A DNA stretch of 64,000 nt, taken from Pantoea nemavictus. GTDB taxonomy: Bacteria; Pseudomonadota; Gammaproteobacteria; Enterobacterales; Enterobacteriaceae. Below, piece after piece: positions 29,993 to 39,891 of this stretch. A model generated the notes under the pieces. The model did not search any database. It was not told the DNA's origin and saw only the letters and a list, made by a program, of their open reading frames with translations. Within the stretch, counting starts at the first letter, position 1. Each line of letters starts with the position of its first letter. The translations under genes were made by a program, and so were the position numbers. Location: NCBI RefSeq assembly GCF_037479095.1, contig NZ_JBBGZW010000001.1, positions 3,534,001 to 3,598,000 of the forward strand. Reading direction: 5' to 3'.

Positions 29993-31123
29993 ATGTATTG
30001 CGCGCTTTATGATGCCGGTCGCTGTCGCTCGTGCCAGTGGCTGGAAAAACCCTATCCACAACAGCTCAACGACAAACAGTCGCTGCTGGAGCAGCTGCTG
30101 GCGGAAAGGCCGGTCGCCGAGTGGTTGCCGCCGGTTGAGTCTGAGCAGCAAGGGTTGCGTAATAAAGCCAAAATGGTGGTTAGCGGCAGCGTAGAGCGTC
30201 CCATCCTCGGTATGGTGGCGCGCGACGGTGAACCGGTTGATTTGTGTGCCTGCTCGCTCTATCCCGACAGCTTCGGTGCGGTGTTCGAGGTACTTAAGCC
30301 CTTTATCGCCCGCGCGGGGTTAACCCCGTATAACGTGGCGCGCAAACGCGGTGAGCTGAAGTTTTTGCTGCTGACTGAAAGCACCCAGGGCGGCATGATG
30401 CTGCGCTTTGTGCTGCGATCCACCACTAAGCTGGCGCAGCTGCGTGCGGCACTGCCGTGGCTGCAGCAGCAGTTACCACAGCTGAAAGTGATCTCCGCGA
30501 ATATTCAGCCGGTGCACATGGCGATCCTTGAAGGTGATGAAGAGATCGCGCTGACGCCGGATCAAGCGCTGGCTGAACGTTTTAATCAGGTGCCGCTCTA
30601 TATTCGCCCGCAAAGCTTCTTCCAGACCAACCCGCAGGTTGCCGCCAATCTTTACGCCACCGCGCGCGATTGGGTGGCGCAGCTGCAGGTCAGCAGCATG
30701 TGGGATCTGTTTTGTGGCGTTGGCGGGTTTGGTTTGCACTGCGCGACGCCAGACATGCAGCTGACCGGGATTGAAATCAACGCCGAAGCCATCGCCTGTG
30801 CGCAGCAGTCGGCGCAGCAGTTGGGGCTGGAGAAGGTGAGCTTTGCCGCGCTGGATTCCACCCAGTTCGCTACTTCACGGGAAGCCGTGCCGCAGCTGGT
30901 GCTGGTCAATCCGCCGCGTCGCGGTATTGGTGCGGAGTTGTGTGCTTATCTCAGTGAGATGGCGCCCGATTACATTCTCTATTCCAGCTGCAATCCCACC
31001 AGCATGGCGCAGGATATCGCGCGTCTAACGGATTATGACGTCAGCCGTGTGCAGCTGTTCGACATGTTCCCGCACACCGCGCATTTTGAAGTGCTGTGTT
31101 TGCTGACAAAGAGAACAGCGTAA
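29993..31123 (+). CDS. rlmC: 23S rRNA (uracil-747-C5)-methyltransferase RlmC
   Basis: RlmC methylates U747 of 23S rRNA. Cys3, Cys11, Cys14 and Cys87 bind a 4Fe-4S cluster, at the same positions as E. coli. The SAM-binding segment [15 protein letters not shown] and the nucleophile region YSSCNPTSM follow. The start at 29993 is fixed by the cysteine motif near the N-terminus. The product is 376 residues. The longer frame from 29942 overlaps ybjO and is not needed. Confidence 0.96.
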   Translation: MYCALYDAGRCRSCQWLEKPYPQQLNDKQSLLEQLLAERPVAEWLPPVESEQQGLRNKAKMVVSGSVERPILGMVARDGEPVDLCACSLYPDSFGAVFEVLKPFIARAGLTPYNVARKRGELKFLLLTESTQGGMMLRFVLRSTTKLAQLRAALPWLQQQLPQLKVISANIQPVHMAILEGDEEIALTPDQALAERFNQVPLYIRPQSFFQTNPQVAANLYATARDWVAQLQVSSMWDLFCGVGGFGLHCATPDMQLTGIEINAEAIACAQQSAQQLGLEKVSFAALDSTQFATSREAVPQLVLVNPPRRGIGAELCAYLSEMAPDYILYSSCNPTSMAQDIARLTDYDVSRVQLFDMFPHTAHFEVLCLLTKRTA

Positions 31124-31172
31124 CGCCTGCCGTACAGAATCTGTCAGGCGGCGCCACGCCATCCCATCAGAC

Positions 31173-31904
31173 TTATTCCGGGAACCACTTCTGATTAATC
31201 TGCTGCCAGGTGCCGTTGGCTTTCAACGCCACTAACGCGCTATTTAGCTCGTTTAGCAGCGGCTCATTGCCTTTACGTACCGCAATGCCTAAGCCGGTGC
31301 CGAAGAAATCGGTATCAGTGATATGCTCGCCCACTGCACTGAGATCCTCATTGGCCTTCAGCCACTGATTGACCACCGCCGTGTCACCAAATACGCCGTT
31401 CAGGCGACCATTTTTCAAATCAAGAATCGCGTTTTGATAGCTGTCATAGGCTACCGCCACCACCTCCGGATGCTTCTCCAGCAGGTATTTCTGATGCGTG
31501 GTGCCGTTCTCAACGCCGACACGTTTGCCTTTCAGCTGGCTGAAATCGCTGAACTGGCCTTTGTGCGCAATCACGATGGCGGAGTTGGCGTAGTAAGGCT
31601 GGGTGAAATCCACCTGCTTGCTACGATCGGCGGTGATATCCATACCTGAAATCACTGCGTCGTAGCGACGGAATTTCAGCGAGGGAATCAGGCTATCGAA
31701 AGCATTATTGGTGAAGCTGCACTCCGCTTTCATTTGCTGACACAGTGCTTTTGCCAGATCGATATCGAAGCCGACGATTTGATTGTCGTGATCGAGCGAT
31801 TCGAAAGGGGGATAAGTTGCGGAAGAGGCGAAGCGGATTTTTTCCGCCGCATAAGCATTCATTGCCAGAGTTGCCAGCGCAGCAGCAACGATCCATTTTT
31901 TCAT
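31173..31904 (-). CDS. artJ: Arginine-binding periplasmic protein ArtJ
   Basis: ArtJ is a high-affinity arginine-binding protein for ArtPQM, 243 residues, SBP family 3. The signal peptide ends at AYAAEK. The conserved motif DAVISGMDITADRSKQVDF and the C-terminal QINQKWFPE are present. It is a paralogue of artI (33426-34157), with which it shares most motifs. It is transcribed as a separate unit downstream of artM, as in E. coli, with a candidate ARG box in its leader. Confidence 0.94.
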   Translation of the reverse strand: MKKWIVAAALATLAMNAYAAEKIRFASSATYPPFESLDHDNQIVGFDIDLAKALCQQMKAECSFTNNAFDSLIPSLKFRRYDAVISGMDITADRSKQVDFTQPYYANSAIVIAHKGQFSDFSQLKGKRVGVENGTTHQKYLLEKHPEVVAVAYDSYQNAILDLKNGRLNGVFGDTAVVNQWLKANEDLSAVGEHITDTDFFGTGLGIAVRKGNEPLLNELNSALVALKANGTWQQINQKWFPE

Positions 31905-31960
31905 TATATAACTCCTGTAAACCTTGCCAGAGACGGAACGGGTTGCACGATGCCAGCTAA

Positions 31961-31974
31961 TGAATTTATATGCA
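31961..31974. promoter_or_regulatory. Candidate ArgR box upstream of artJ
   Basis: TGAATTTATATGCA is a near-palindrome close to the ARG box core TGAATAWWWWTTCA. It lies about 60 bases before the artJ start, in AT-rich DNA. E. coli artJ is repressed by ArgR. Confidence 0.5.
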
Positions 31975-31995
31975 ATATTTTTGCTTAATAATATG

Positions 31996-32026
31996 AAAGG
32001 GCGAGCACCTTAATCGGTGCCCGCTC
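31996..32026 (-). terminator. Hairpin after artM
   Basis: On the minus strand GAGCGGGCACC pairs with GGTGCTCGCCC-type bases around GATTAA, followed by TTTC. The T-run is short, so termination may be partial. Confidence 0.55.
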
Positions 32027-32034
32027 TGTTGACA

Positions 32035-32703
32035 TCAGTTGCGGCGCTCAAACGCCAGCGCACGTTTTTCCACCAGGCGCATCATGAGCGTCAGCAAACC
32101 GTTAACCACCAAATAGATCAGGCCAGCGGCGGCGTAGACCGAAATGTCGTAAGTGCGGCCATACAGCAGCTGTCCGTGGCCCATCACTTCCATCAACGTA
32201 ATGGTGTAAGCCAGCGAGGTACTTTTAAATACCAGCACCACTTCGTTGGAATAAGACGAAAGGGCGCGCTTGAAGGCGTACGGCAGCAGAATGCGCAGCG
32301 TGTCTTTGCGATTCATACCCAGTGCGGCGCAGGATTGCCACTGACCGGATGGAATGGCGCGCACCGCACCGTAAAACAGCTGCGTAGTGTAAGCGGCGCT
32401 GTTCAGTGACAGCGCCAGCAGCGCACACAGCCAGGGCTGCGACAGCAGATGCCACAGCCACGGAATGTTTTGGATGCTGGGGAACTGGCCGGGACCGTAA
32501 TAAATCAGGAAGATCTGCACCAGCAGCGGGGTGCCGGTAAACAGCGTGATATAGCCTTTGACTATCCAGTTTAGTACCGGCACTTTGAGCGCCAGTACAA
32601 TGGTGCACAGCAGCGACAGCACCAGCGCGGCAATCAACGATGCCACGGTCAGCGTCAGGCTGGTATGCAGCCCTTTGAGCAGCTCGGGTATGTAATCCAG
32701 CAT
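32035..32703 (-). CDS. artM: Arginine ABC importer permease ArtM
   Basis: An inner-membrane subunit of the arginine importer, 222 residues with five predicted helices and a HisM-type amino-acid permease core. The EAA region is around ALGMNRKDTLRILLPYAFKRAL. It starts 2 bases after the artQ stop, so it is translated as part of artPIQM. Confidence 0.95.
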   Translation of the reverse strand: MLDYIPELLKGLHTSLTLTVASLIAALVLSLLCTIVLALKVPVLNWIVKGYITLFTGTPLLVQIFLIYYGPGQFPSIQNIPWLWHLLSQPWLCALLALSLNSAAYTTQLFYGAVRAIPSGQWQSCAALGMNRKDTLRILLPYAFKRALSSYSNEVVLVFKSTSLAYTITLMEVMGHGQLLYGRTYDISVYAAAGLIYLVVNGLLTLMMRLVEKRALAFERRN

Positions 32704-32705
32704 GC

Positions 32706-33419
32706 TTAAGCCCCTCGCTCGAAACGCGTGGTGCGCAATTCAATGCGGCGCAGCACGGCCTGACTGAACAGCGTGATGATCAGATAGATCGCCGCCGCCA
32801 CCAGATACCAGGTAAAGGGTTCTTGCGTGCGCGTAGCAATGCTTTTGGTCTGTAGCATCAGATCATTCACGCTGATCAACGATACCAGCGCGGTATCCTT
32901 CAGCAGCACCAGCCACTGGTTTCCGAGGCCTGGCAGCGCATGACGCCACATCTGCGGCATAATCAGGCGCATGAAAATCGCCGACTTTTTCATGCCGAGC
33001 GCCTGACCCGATTCCCATTGACCGACCGGCACCGCTTTGAGCGCGCCACGTAGGGTCTGTGACGCATAGGCGGAATAGAGCATCGCCAGCGCAATCACAC
33101 CGCACAGGAAGGGGCTGACGTCAAAGTTCTCAATCTGCACCTGCACCGGAATGTTGAACAGACCAAGATTGATGTGGAAGCCATCGGAGAGCGTCAACAG
33201 CAGCTGTGAGGCGCCGAAGTAGATAAACAGCACCACCAGAATTTCCGGCAGGCCACGAATCAGCGTCACCAGACCGGTGCCGATCCATGCCAGCGGTTTC
33301 CAGCGCACCGATTCCCAGCCAGCAAAAATCATCGCCAGCACAAGGCCGGCGATCAGTGCACAAACGGCAAGGCCGACGGTCATCCCGGCGGCGCTTGCGA
33401 GTGGAATCATTTCATTCAT
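32706..33419 (-). CDS. artQ: Arginine ABC importer permease ArtQ
   Basis: The second permease subunit, 237 residues. The loop [31 protein letters not shown] is the coupling region (shortened reading: [18 protein letters not shown]). It starts 6 bases after the artI stop and is directly followed by artM. Confidence 0.95.
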   Translation of the reverse strand: MNEMIPLASAAGMTVGLAVCALIAGLVLAMIFAGWESVRWKPLAWIGTGLVTLIRGLPEILVVLFIYFGASQLLLTLSDGFHINLGLFNIPVQVQIENFDVSPFLCGVIALAMLYSAYASQTLRGALKAVPVGQWESGQALGMKKSAIFMRLIMPQMWRHALPGLGNQWLVLLKDTALVSLISVNDLMLQTKSIATRTQEPFTWYLVAAAIYLIITLFSQAVLRRIELRTTRFERGA

Positions 33420-33425
33420 CAGAAA

Positions 33426-34157
33426 TTACTGCTGGAACCATTTGCTGTAGATGGTTTTGTAGGTGCCGTCGGCTTTGATCTTCTCCAGGGCGGCATTGAA
33501 TTTGCCCTGCAGCTCAGTGTTGCCCTGGCGCACCGCAATACCTAAGCCGGTACCGAAGTAATCTTTGTCGGTCACTTTCTCGCCCAGCGGTGCGAGGTTG
33601 GCGTTCTGCTTCAGCCACTCATTCACCACCGCAGTGTCACCGAACACCGCATCGATACGGCCATTTTTCAGATCAAGCACCGCATTTTGATAGCTGTCGT
33701 AAGGCACAACGGTGATATCGCTATGCTTGTCAGACAGGTATTTCTGGTGCGTGGTGCCGTTCTGCACGCCGACACGTTTACCTTTCAATGCAGCGACGTC
33801 AGCGACTTTATCTTTTTGCGCGATGAAGATGGCGGAGTTGTCGTAATACGGCTTGGAGAACAGCACTTGTTTCTCACGATCCGGGGTGATGTCCATGCCG
33901 GCCATTACCGCATCGAAACGGCGGAACTTCAGGCTTGGAATCAGACTATCGAACGCCTGATTTGTGAAGGTGCAGGTCGCATCCATCTCTTTACACAGCG
34001 CGTTAGCCAGATCGACATCAAAGCCCTGAATTTTATTGTCAGAGTCGACGAATTCAAACGGAGGATAGGAAGCCTCGGTGGCGAAACGCAATGTCTGTGC
34101 CGCAGAAGCGCTCAGGCTCAGGCCGGCAAGGAGGGCAGCAATTACAACTTTTTTCAT
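33426..34157 (-). CDS. artI: Arginine-type binding protein ArtI
   Basis: A periplasmic binding protein of SBP family 3, 243 residues, signal peptide ending at SASAAQT. It resembles ArtJ closely, including the DAVMAGMDITPDREKQVLF motif. In E. coli ArtI is encoded inside the art operon, and its ligand is less certain than that of ArtJ. It lies 15 bases after artP. Confidence 0.94.
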   Translation of the reverse strand: MKKVVIAALLAGLSLSASAAQTLRFATEASYPPFEFVDSDNKIQGFDVDLANALCKEMDATCTFTNQAFDSLIPSLKFRRFDAVMAGMDITPDREKQVLFSKPYYDNSAIFIAQKDKVADVAALKGKRVGVQNGTTHQKYLSDKHSDITVVPYDSYQNAVLDLKNGRIDAVFGDTAVVNEWLKQNANLAPLGEKVTDKDYFGTGLGIAVRQGNTELQGKFNAALEKIKADGTYKTIYSKWFQQ

Positions 34158-34172
34158 TAGAAGCTTCCTGAC

Positions 34173-34901
34173 TTAATGCGAAAGATAATTAGCAAACGCG
34201 TCGGTTTGCGGCTGTGTAAAGTGGCTGGCATCACCTTGCTCCACAATGTGACCGTTTTCCATGTACACCACGCGGCTGGCGGTTTTACGCGCCACTTCCA
34301 CTTCATGTGTCACGATCACTTGCGTGATGTTGGTCTGTGCCAGCTCACGAATAATGCTAACGATCTGGGCGGTAATTTCGGGATCGAGTGCGGCGGTCGG
34401 TTCGTCAAACAGCAACACCTGCGGTTCCATCATCAGCGCACGTGCAATGGCAACGCGCTGCTGCTGACCGCCGGAAAGGTGCAGCGGGAAACGATCGGCA
34501 TACGGCGTCAGGCGCAGGCGATCCAGCAGCTTTTCGGCACGCGCACGCGCAGCGTCTTTGCTGAGACCGAGCACGCGGCATGGGGCTTCAATCAGGTTTT
34601 GCACCACGGTGAGGTGCGGCCACAGATTGTATTGCTGAAACACCATGCCGACGTTCTGACGCAGCTCGCGAATCGCGCTGTCAGAGGGGGCTTTGGTGAA
34701 ATCAAACTGGTTGCCGGCAATATGCAGGCTGCCGGAGCGCGGTTGCTCCAGCAAATTGAGCACGCGCAGGAGCGAACTTTTACCCGCGCCACTCGGGCCG
34801 AGCAACACCAGCGTTTCTCCCTGCGGACAAGCCAGGTTGATATCGAACAGTGCCTGATGGGCACCGTAAAAACAGTTTATGGCGTTTAGTTGAATACTCA
34901 T
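34173..34901 (-). CDS. artP: Arginine ABC importer ATPase ArtP
   Basis: The ATPase of the arginine importer, 242 residues. Walker A GPSGAGKS is at 35-42, the Q-loop is [12 protein letters not shown], the signature is LSGGQQQR, and Walker B is [14 protein letters not shown]. It is the first gene of artPIQM. Confidence 0.96.
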   Translation of the reverse strand: MSIQLNAINCFYGAHQALFDINLACPQGETLVLLGPSGAGKSSLLRVLNLLEQPRSGSLHIAGNQFDFTKAPSDSAIRELRQNVGMVFQQYNLWPHLTVVQNLIEAPCRVLGLSKDAARARAEKLLDRLRLTPYADRFPLHLSGGQQQRVAIARALMMEPQVLLFDEPTAALDPEITAQIVSIIRELAQTNITQVIVTHEVEVARKTASRVVYMENGHIVEQGDASHFTQPQTDAFANYLSH

Positions 34902-34911
34902 GCGCTAAAAA

Positions 34912-34925
34912 TGAATAGTAATTAG
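34912..34925. promoter_or_regulatory. Weak ArgR-box-like site upstream of artP
   Basis: TGAATAGTAATTAG keeps one good half-site of the ARG box and a poor second half. It lies about 10 bases before the artP start, in an AT-rich stretch. E. coli artP is ArgR-regulated, which makes the assignment plausible but unproven. Confidence 0.35.
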
Positions 34926-35076
34926 TGTCGCGGATTTTAACGTCACCAGAATAGTTATGCAATTGTGGTGGGTTAATATTTATTAAAGAGCAGTGAAACA
35001 TCCAAAGCGTAGCACAATATCGCGCCACTCACGGCGGGTAAGGGCTGACGAGGCGAATTTAGTTCACAAATTATAA

Positions 35077-35103
35077 ACAAAAAGCGCCGCAAGGATGCGG
35101 CGC
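35077..35103 (-). terminator. Terminator of ybjP
   Basis: On the minus strand GCGCCGC and GCGGCGC pair around ATCCTT and are followed by TTTTTGTTT. Confidence 0.88.
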
Positions 35104-35140
35104 GCTAATCAATAGAACAGAGTGCTGGAAAAGTGAACGA

Positions 35141-35680
35141 CTACTTTTTCGCTTCCAGCAGCTGCGTCAATGAACCACCGTTAACGTGCGGCACATCGCT
35201 GACATAACGCACATCATCCACGACCCAGCAGGTGCCTTCGTGGATCATGAGCACTTCGTCGTGCCACGTTTTATCATCGCGGTTCAAATCCACGCGCAGC
35301 GGGATGTTGCGCGCATCACGGTTAGGGATGGTCGAAGCACTGGCGACATCCGCCGAAGTCGGTCCTTGCGCCAGGCTTGAGAACAGATCGCCGCGGGTCC
35401 ACGCCGCCGGTTTCGGATTCTGGCTGCTGGCGCTCAGCAGTTTCTGATACAAACGATCGCTCAGGTAAGGGCGATATTTCGCCAGCTGGGTGCTATCCGG
35501 CAAGCCCTGAGTGGGCTGGCTGACGCGTAAATCATAGAACTGTTGCGCCACGCTGTCCGGACCACCCTCAACGCAGGCAGCGGTGCGCGGGCCATTATCC
35601 TTAATCACTGGCTCAACGGTGGTACAAGCACTCAGCAGTAACGCAGCGGGAATAAGCAGCGCAAAGGCATGGTTTCTCAT
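35141..35680 (-). CDS. ybjP: Lipoprotein YbjP (DUF3828)
   Basis: A 179-residue predicted lipoprotein of unknown function. The lipobox LLSAC is near residue 18, followed by TTVEPVIKDNG. The conserved segments ASTIPNRDARNIPLRVDL and CWVVDDVRYVSDV match E. coli YbjP. The ATG at 35680 gives a proper signal peptide; the upstream in-frame start at 35707 adds nine charged residues before it. Divergent from ybjQ. Confidence 0.9.
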   Translation of the reverse strand: MRNHAFALLIPAALLLSACTTVEPVIKDNGPRTAACVEGGPDSVAQQFYDLRVSQPTQGLPDSTQLAKYRPYLSDRLYQKLLSASSQNPKPAAWTRGDLFSSLAQGPTSADVASASTIPNRDARNIPLRVDLNRDDKTWHDEVLMIHEGTCWVVDDVRYVSDVPHVNGGSLTQLLEAKK

Positions 35681-35787
35681 CTCGATTTCCTTATTGTTCA
35701 CTGGCAAAGCGCCATTTTTAGCATAGAGTATAGCCTTGCTTTTACGCCGTAAGAGCTATAACTCGCTGATTCAGAAAAGGAGAAAGT

Positions 35788-36108
35788 ATGAAATTTTCCA
35801 CTACGCCTACGCTGGAAGGACACAGCATCAGTGAATATTGCGGTGTGGTTGCGGGCGAAGCGATTCTGGGCGCCAACATCTTCCGCGACTTCTTCGCCGG
35901 TATCCGCGATATCGTTGGTGGCCGTTCTGGTGCGTACGAAAAAGAGTTACGCAAAGCGCGGCAGATCGCCTTTAAAGAGCTGGAAGAGCAGGCCAAAGCT
36001 CTGGGTGCCAATGCGGTGGTGGGGATCGATATCGATTACGAAACCGTGGGCAAAGAGGGCAGCATGTTGATGGTGAGCGTCACCGGCACCGCGGTGATTA
36101 TTCGCTAA
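35788..36108 (+). CDS. ybjQ: YbjQ (UPF0145, heavy-metal-binding-like fold)
   Basis: A 106-residue cytosolic protein of the YbjQ family, which forms pentameric rings in solved structures; its function is not established. Typical segments are [37 protein letters not shown] and [25 protein letters not shown] precedes the ATG. The stop overlaps the amiD start (TAATG). Confidence 0.93.
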   Translation: MKFSTTPTLEGHSISEYCGVVAGEAILGANIFRDFFAGIRDIVGGRSGAYEKELRKARQIAFKELEEQAKALGANAVVGIDIDYETVGKEGSMLMVSVTGTAVIIR

Positions 36109-36932
36109 TGCGCGTGGTTTTCCTGCTGGCGATGGCGTTGCTGCTGAGCGCCTGTCAGTCATCGATTGAAGCGCGTCACGGCTATTGGGTGGATACCGCG
36201 CATCCGGCGCAGGGCGCGCGGCCACGCATCAAAGTGGTGGTGATTCACTATACCGCCGAGGATTTTTCCAGTTCCCTGGCAACGCTGACCGATCGTGAAG
36301 TGAGCGCGCATTATTTAATTCCCCGTCATCCGCCGCAGAAAAACGCGCAGAGCATCATTTGGCAGCTGGTGCCGGAAAGCCAGCTAGCGTGGCATGCTGG
36401 CCCCAGCTTCTGGCGCGGTGCAACGCGCATCAATGATACCTCGATTGGCATTGAGATGGTTAATAGCGGTTACCGTCGAACATTGACGGGCTTACAGTGG
36501 CAGCCCTTTACTCCAGCACAGATCGATGCGCTGAAGGCGCTAGTAGAAGACATTACGCAGCGCTACGGCATTTCGCCGGAAAATGTGGTGGGGCATAGCG
36601 ATATCGCGCCGCAGCGCAAGCAAGATCCGGGTCCGCTGTTCCCCTGGCAGCAGCTGGCTGCGCAAGGTGTAGGTGCATGGCCTGAGCAGGCTACGGTGCA
36701 GCGCTATCTCAACGGACGCGCTGCGGATGAAGCGGTGGATCAAGAGGTGTTGCTGGAGGCGTTGCAGCGCTACGGTTATGACGTTGCCGCAGCAACCACA
36801 CCACAGATGCAGCGCAAGCTGATTGCGGCGTTTCAGATGCACTTCCGTCCAGCTGATTATCGCGGGATCGCCGATGCGGAAACCCAGGCAATTGCCCGCG
36901 CGCTGCTGGCGAAATACGGTGCGGCGCAGTGA
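36108..36932 (+). CDS. amiD: N-acetylmuramoyl-L-alanine amidase AmiD (lipoprotein)
   Basis: AmiD is an outer-membrane zinc amidase that cuts muropeptides, including anhydro-forms. The 274 residues include a lipobox (LLLSAC, Cys near residue 16). The Amidase_2 domain has zinc-ligand histidines in VVIHYTAEDF and VGHSDIAPQRKQDPGP, and a C-terminal peptidoglycan-binding helix bundle follows. It is translationally coupled to ybjQ. E. coli ybjS and ybjT, which follow there, are absent. Confidence 0.94.
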   Translation: MRVVFLLAMALLLSACQSSIEARHGYWVDTAHPAQGARPRIKVVVIHYTAEDFSSSLATLTDREVSAHYLIPRHPPQKNAQSIIWQLVPESQLAWHAGPSFWRGATRINDTSIGIEMVNSGYRRTLTGLQWQPFTPAQIDALKALVEDITQRYGISPENVVGHSDIAPQRKQDPGPLFPWQQLAAQGVGAWPEQATVQRYLNGRAADEAVDQEVLLEALQRYGYDVAAATTPQMQRKLIAAFQMHFRPADYRGIADAETQAIARALLAKYGAAQ

Positions 36933-36944
36933 TGTAGCGCATGA

Positions 36945-36962
36945 GTCGCCATTATTGGCGAC
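36945..36962. repeat. Short palindrome between convergent amiD and ltaE
   Basis: GTCGCCA and TGGCGAC pair around TTAT. The core is shared with the hairpin at 18608-18627 between dacC and ybjG, which suggests a second small palindromic repeat family. Confidence 0.6.
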
Positions 36963-36989
36963 CCGACGAAGCATTGCGCGTACCAGGAT

Positions 36990-37991
36990 TTACTGCTGCA
37001 GAAATGCCTGCCAGTGCGCCACCAGCCGTTGCAAATCCTGACGGCTGACATCCAGATGCGTCACGATGCGCGTTACTGGCCCGACGCTGACTAGCACGTC
37101 GCCCGATTGCATCCAGCTTTTCAGCGCTTCAACTTTCTCTGGCGCTACTTTCACAAACAACATATTGGTGTGCTGATTCAGCACCTCAACGCCGATGGCG
37201 CTCAGCTGCTCGCCTAACCACGCCGCGTTGTCGTGATCCTCTTTAAGGCGTGCCACATTGTGTTGCAATGCATACAAGCCAGCCGCTGCCAGAATGCCCG
37301 CCTGACGCATGCCGCCGCCGGTCATTTTGCGCCAGCGCCGCGCCTGCTCGATATACGCCTCATCGCCACACAGCAGCGAACCGACCGGCGTGCCGAGGCC
37401 TTTTGACAGGCAGATGGTCAAGGTGTCGCAGTAACGCGCAATCGCTTCCAGCTCTACATTCTGCGCCACCACGGCATTAAATATACGCGCGCCATCAATA
37501 TGCAGCGCCAGCTTACGTTCACGAGTAAATTTCCACGCTTGTTCGAGGTAGCTCAACGGCAGCACCTTACCGTGATGGGTGTTTTCCAGGCTAAGCAAAC
37601 GCGTGCGAGCGAAGTGGAAATCATCGGGTTTGATAGCGGCAGCAATGTCGGCCAGCGGCAGAGAACCATCTTCGGCATGCAGAATCGGCTGTGGCTGAAT
37701 ACTGCCCAGCACCGCTGCGCCACCAGCTTCGTATTTGTAGTTGTGCGCCTGTTGACCAACGATATATTCATCACCGCGCTGGCAGTGACACAGCAGCGCC
37801 ACCAGATTTGCCTGGGTGCCGGTGGGGAAAAACAGCGCAGCGGCTTTGCCACTCAAGCGGGCCGCTTCAACTTCCAGTGCCTGTACGGTTGGGTCATCGC
37901 GGTAGACATCATCGCCAGTTTCCGCCGCCATCATGGCATCGAGCATGGCAGCACTGGGGCGGGTTACGGTATCACTGCGTAAATCGATCAC
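36990..37991 (-). CDS. ltaE: Low-specificity L-threonine aldolase LtaE (GTG start)
   Basis: A PLP enzyme cleaving threonine and allo-threonine to glycine and acetaldehyde. The PLP lysine lies in the motif ICLSKGLGTPVGS. The GTG at 37991 has AGGAG 6 bases upstream and gives IDLRSDTVTRPS as the N-terminus and 333 residues, the E. coli length. The longer frame from 38021 runs through the poxB terminator and is rejected. Confidence 0.95.
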   Translation of the reverse strand: MIDLRSDTVTRPSAAMLDAMMAAETGDDVYRDDPTVQALEVEAARLSGKAAALFFPTGTQANLVALLCHCQRGDEYIVGQQAHNYKYEAGGAAVLGSIQPQPILHAEDGSLPLADIAAAIKPDDFHFARTRLLSLENTHHGKVLPLSYLEQAWKFTRERKLALHIDGARIFNAVVAQNVELEAIARYCDTLTICLSKGLGTPVGSLLCGDEAYIEQARRWRKMTGGGMRQAGILAAAGLYALQHNVARLKEDHDNAAWLGEQLSAIGVEVLNQHTNMLFVKVAPEKVEALKSWMQSGDVLVSVGPVTRIVTHLDVSRQDLQRLVAHWQAFLQQ

Positions 37992-38005
37992 GTCGCTCTC
38001 CTGAA

Positions 38006-38030
38006 ATAAAAAAGCGGGCAAAGTGCCCGC
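38006..38030 (-). terminator. Terminator of poxB
   Basis: On the minus strand GCGGGCA and TGCCCGC pair around CTT and are followed by TTTTTTATTT. It separates poxB from ltaE, which follows on the same strand. Confidence 0.88.
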
Positions 38031-38058
38031 ATTATCATCATGTCTGGCCTGAATTGTT

Positions 38059-39780
38059 TTACCTCAGCCAGTTGGTTTTCGCCAGTTCCACGATCTCATC
38101 ACCGCGTCCATTCAGAATGGCGCGCATCATATACAGGCTGAAACCTTTGGCCTGCTCCGCTTTGATCTGCGGCGGCATCGACAACTCTTCTTTGGCGGTA
38201 ATCGCATCAATCAGTACCGGACCATCGTGCGCGAAGGCTTCCTGCAGCACGCCGTTCAGCTCGGAGGCTTTCTCCACGCGCATACCTTTGATGCCGCAGG
38301 CGGCGGCAATCGCGGCGAAATCCGGGTTCTCGAGATCGGTACCATCGGTCAGATAACCGCCGGCTTTCATCTCCATCGCGACGAAGCCCAGCACGCTGTT
38401 GTTGAAGATCACCAGTTTCACCGGCAACTTCAGCTGCGCCACCGAAATGAAATCGCCCATCAACATGCTAAAGCCGCCATCACCGCACAGCGCCACCACC
38501 TGACGCTGTTTGTCCAGCGACTGTGCGCCCAGCGCCTGTGGCATGGCGTTGGCCATCGACCCGTGATTAAACGAGCCGATGAGTCGACGTTTGCCGTTCA
38601 TCTTCAGATAGCGTGCCGCCCATACCGTTGGTGTGCCCACGTCGCAGGTGAAAATGGCGTCGTCATCGGCGTATTCACTGATTTGCTGGGCGAGATATTG
38701 CGGATGAATCGGCAGCTTGTCGTTAGCCGTTGCCAGTTCATCAAGGCCTTTACGCGCATCGACATAATGTTCCAACGCCTTGTCCAGATGCTGGCGATCG
38801 GTTTTACTGGTGAGCTGCGGTTGCAGCGCATGCAAGGTGGTTTTAATATCACCGACCAGCGCCATATCGACATGGCTATGTGAGCCGAGACTGCCGGGAT
38901 TGATATCGATCTGAATGATTTTGGCATCTGCCGGATAGAAAGCGCGATAGGGGAATTGTGTGCCGAGCAGCACCAGGGTGTCGGCGTTCATCATCGCGTG
39001 GAAACCAGATGAGAAACCAATTAACCCGGTCATACCGACGTCGTAAGGATTATCGTATTCGATGTGCTCCTTCCCGCGCATGGCGTGTACCACCGGTGCT
39101 TTCAGCGTTTCCGCCAGTTTGACCACTTCCGCATGCGCGCCAGCGCAACCGCTGCCGCAAAGCAGCGTGATATTTTTCGCGCCGTTCAACGTCTCGGCTA
39201 ACCGAGCCACTTCGCTGGCGGATGGCACCACATGCGGCAGCTGCGGTGGATACCATTCACTACGCGCGCTTTCCGGGGCGGGCTGCAGTGCCACATCGCC
39301 GGGAATCACAATCACCGAGACGCCGCGATTAAGAATCGCTTTGCGCATCGCGATGCCCAGCACTTGCGGCAACTGTTCGGGATTGGAAACCAGCTCACAG
39401 TAATGGCTGCACTCACGGAACAGCTCCTGCGGATGGGTTTCCTGGAAGTAGCCACTGCCGATTTCGCTGGAAGGAATGTGGGCCGCGATGGCTAATACCG
39501 GAACATGGTTCCGGTGACAATCAAACAAGCCATTGATTAAGTGCAAGTTTCCTGGGCCACAGGATCCAGCGCAGACTGCCAGTTCGCCGCTGATTTGTGC
39601 TTCGGCTCCAGCCGCGAAGGCCGCGACTTCTTCATGGCGCGTGGGCATCCATTCGATAGTGCCCATACGATTTAGGCTATCGCTCAGCCCGTTGAGTGAG
39701 TCGCCGGTGACGCCCCAAATGCGCTTCACACCGGCGTTTTCGAGGGTTTTTGCCAGCAGTGCCGCCACAGTTTGCTTCAT
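38059..39780 (-). CDS. poxB: Pyruvate dehydrogenase (quinone) PoxB
   Basis: This peripheral membrane flavoenzyme oxidises pyruvate to acetate and CO2, passing electrons to ubiquinone. The 573 residues hold the three TPP-enzyme domains: the glutamate of [14 protein letters not shown] near the N-terminus, a central FAD domain, and the metal/TPP motif [13 protein letters not shown]. The C-terminal helix around [13 protein letters not shown] corresponds to the lipid-activated tail. In E. coli it depends on RpoS. The usual partner block hcp-hcr beside it is missing. Confidence 0.96.
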   Translation of the reverse strand: MKQTVAALLAKTLENAGVKRIWGVTGDSLNGLSDSLNRMGTIEWMPTRHEEVAAFAAGAEAQISGELAVCAGSCGPGNLHLINGLFDCHRNHVPVLAIAAHIPSSEIGSGYFQETHPQELFRECSHYCELVSNPEQLPQVLGIAMRKAILNRGVSVIVIPGDVALQPAPESARSEWYPPQLPHVVPSASEVARLAETLNGAKNITLLCGSGCAGAHAEVVKLAETLKAPVVHAMRGKEHIEYDNPYDVGMTGLIGFSSGFHAMMNADTLVLLGTQFPYRAFYPADAKIIQIDINPGSLGSHSHVDMALVGDIKTTLHALQPQLTSKTDRQHLDKALEHYVDARKGLDELATANDKLPIHPQYLAQQISEYADDDAIFTCDVGTPTVWAARYLKMNGKRRLIGSFNHGSMANAMPQALGAQSLDKQRQVVALCGDGGFSMLMGDFISVAQLKLPVKLVIFNNSVLGFVAMEMKAGGYLTDGTDLENPDFAAIAAACGIKGMRVEKASELNGVLQEAFAHDGPVLIDAITAKEELSMPPQIKAEQAKGFSLYMMRAILNGRGDEIVELAKTNWLR

Positions 39781-39891
39781 CGTTTGCTCCTTTCTGGTGT
39801 TGAGCCATCCATGCCGATGGCGAAAACGTGTCAGTCAGAAAGCGTAGACGATGAAGCAGGCGCGCAGCCGTGAAAAAATGCGCTGCGCAGA

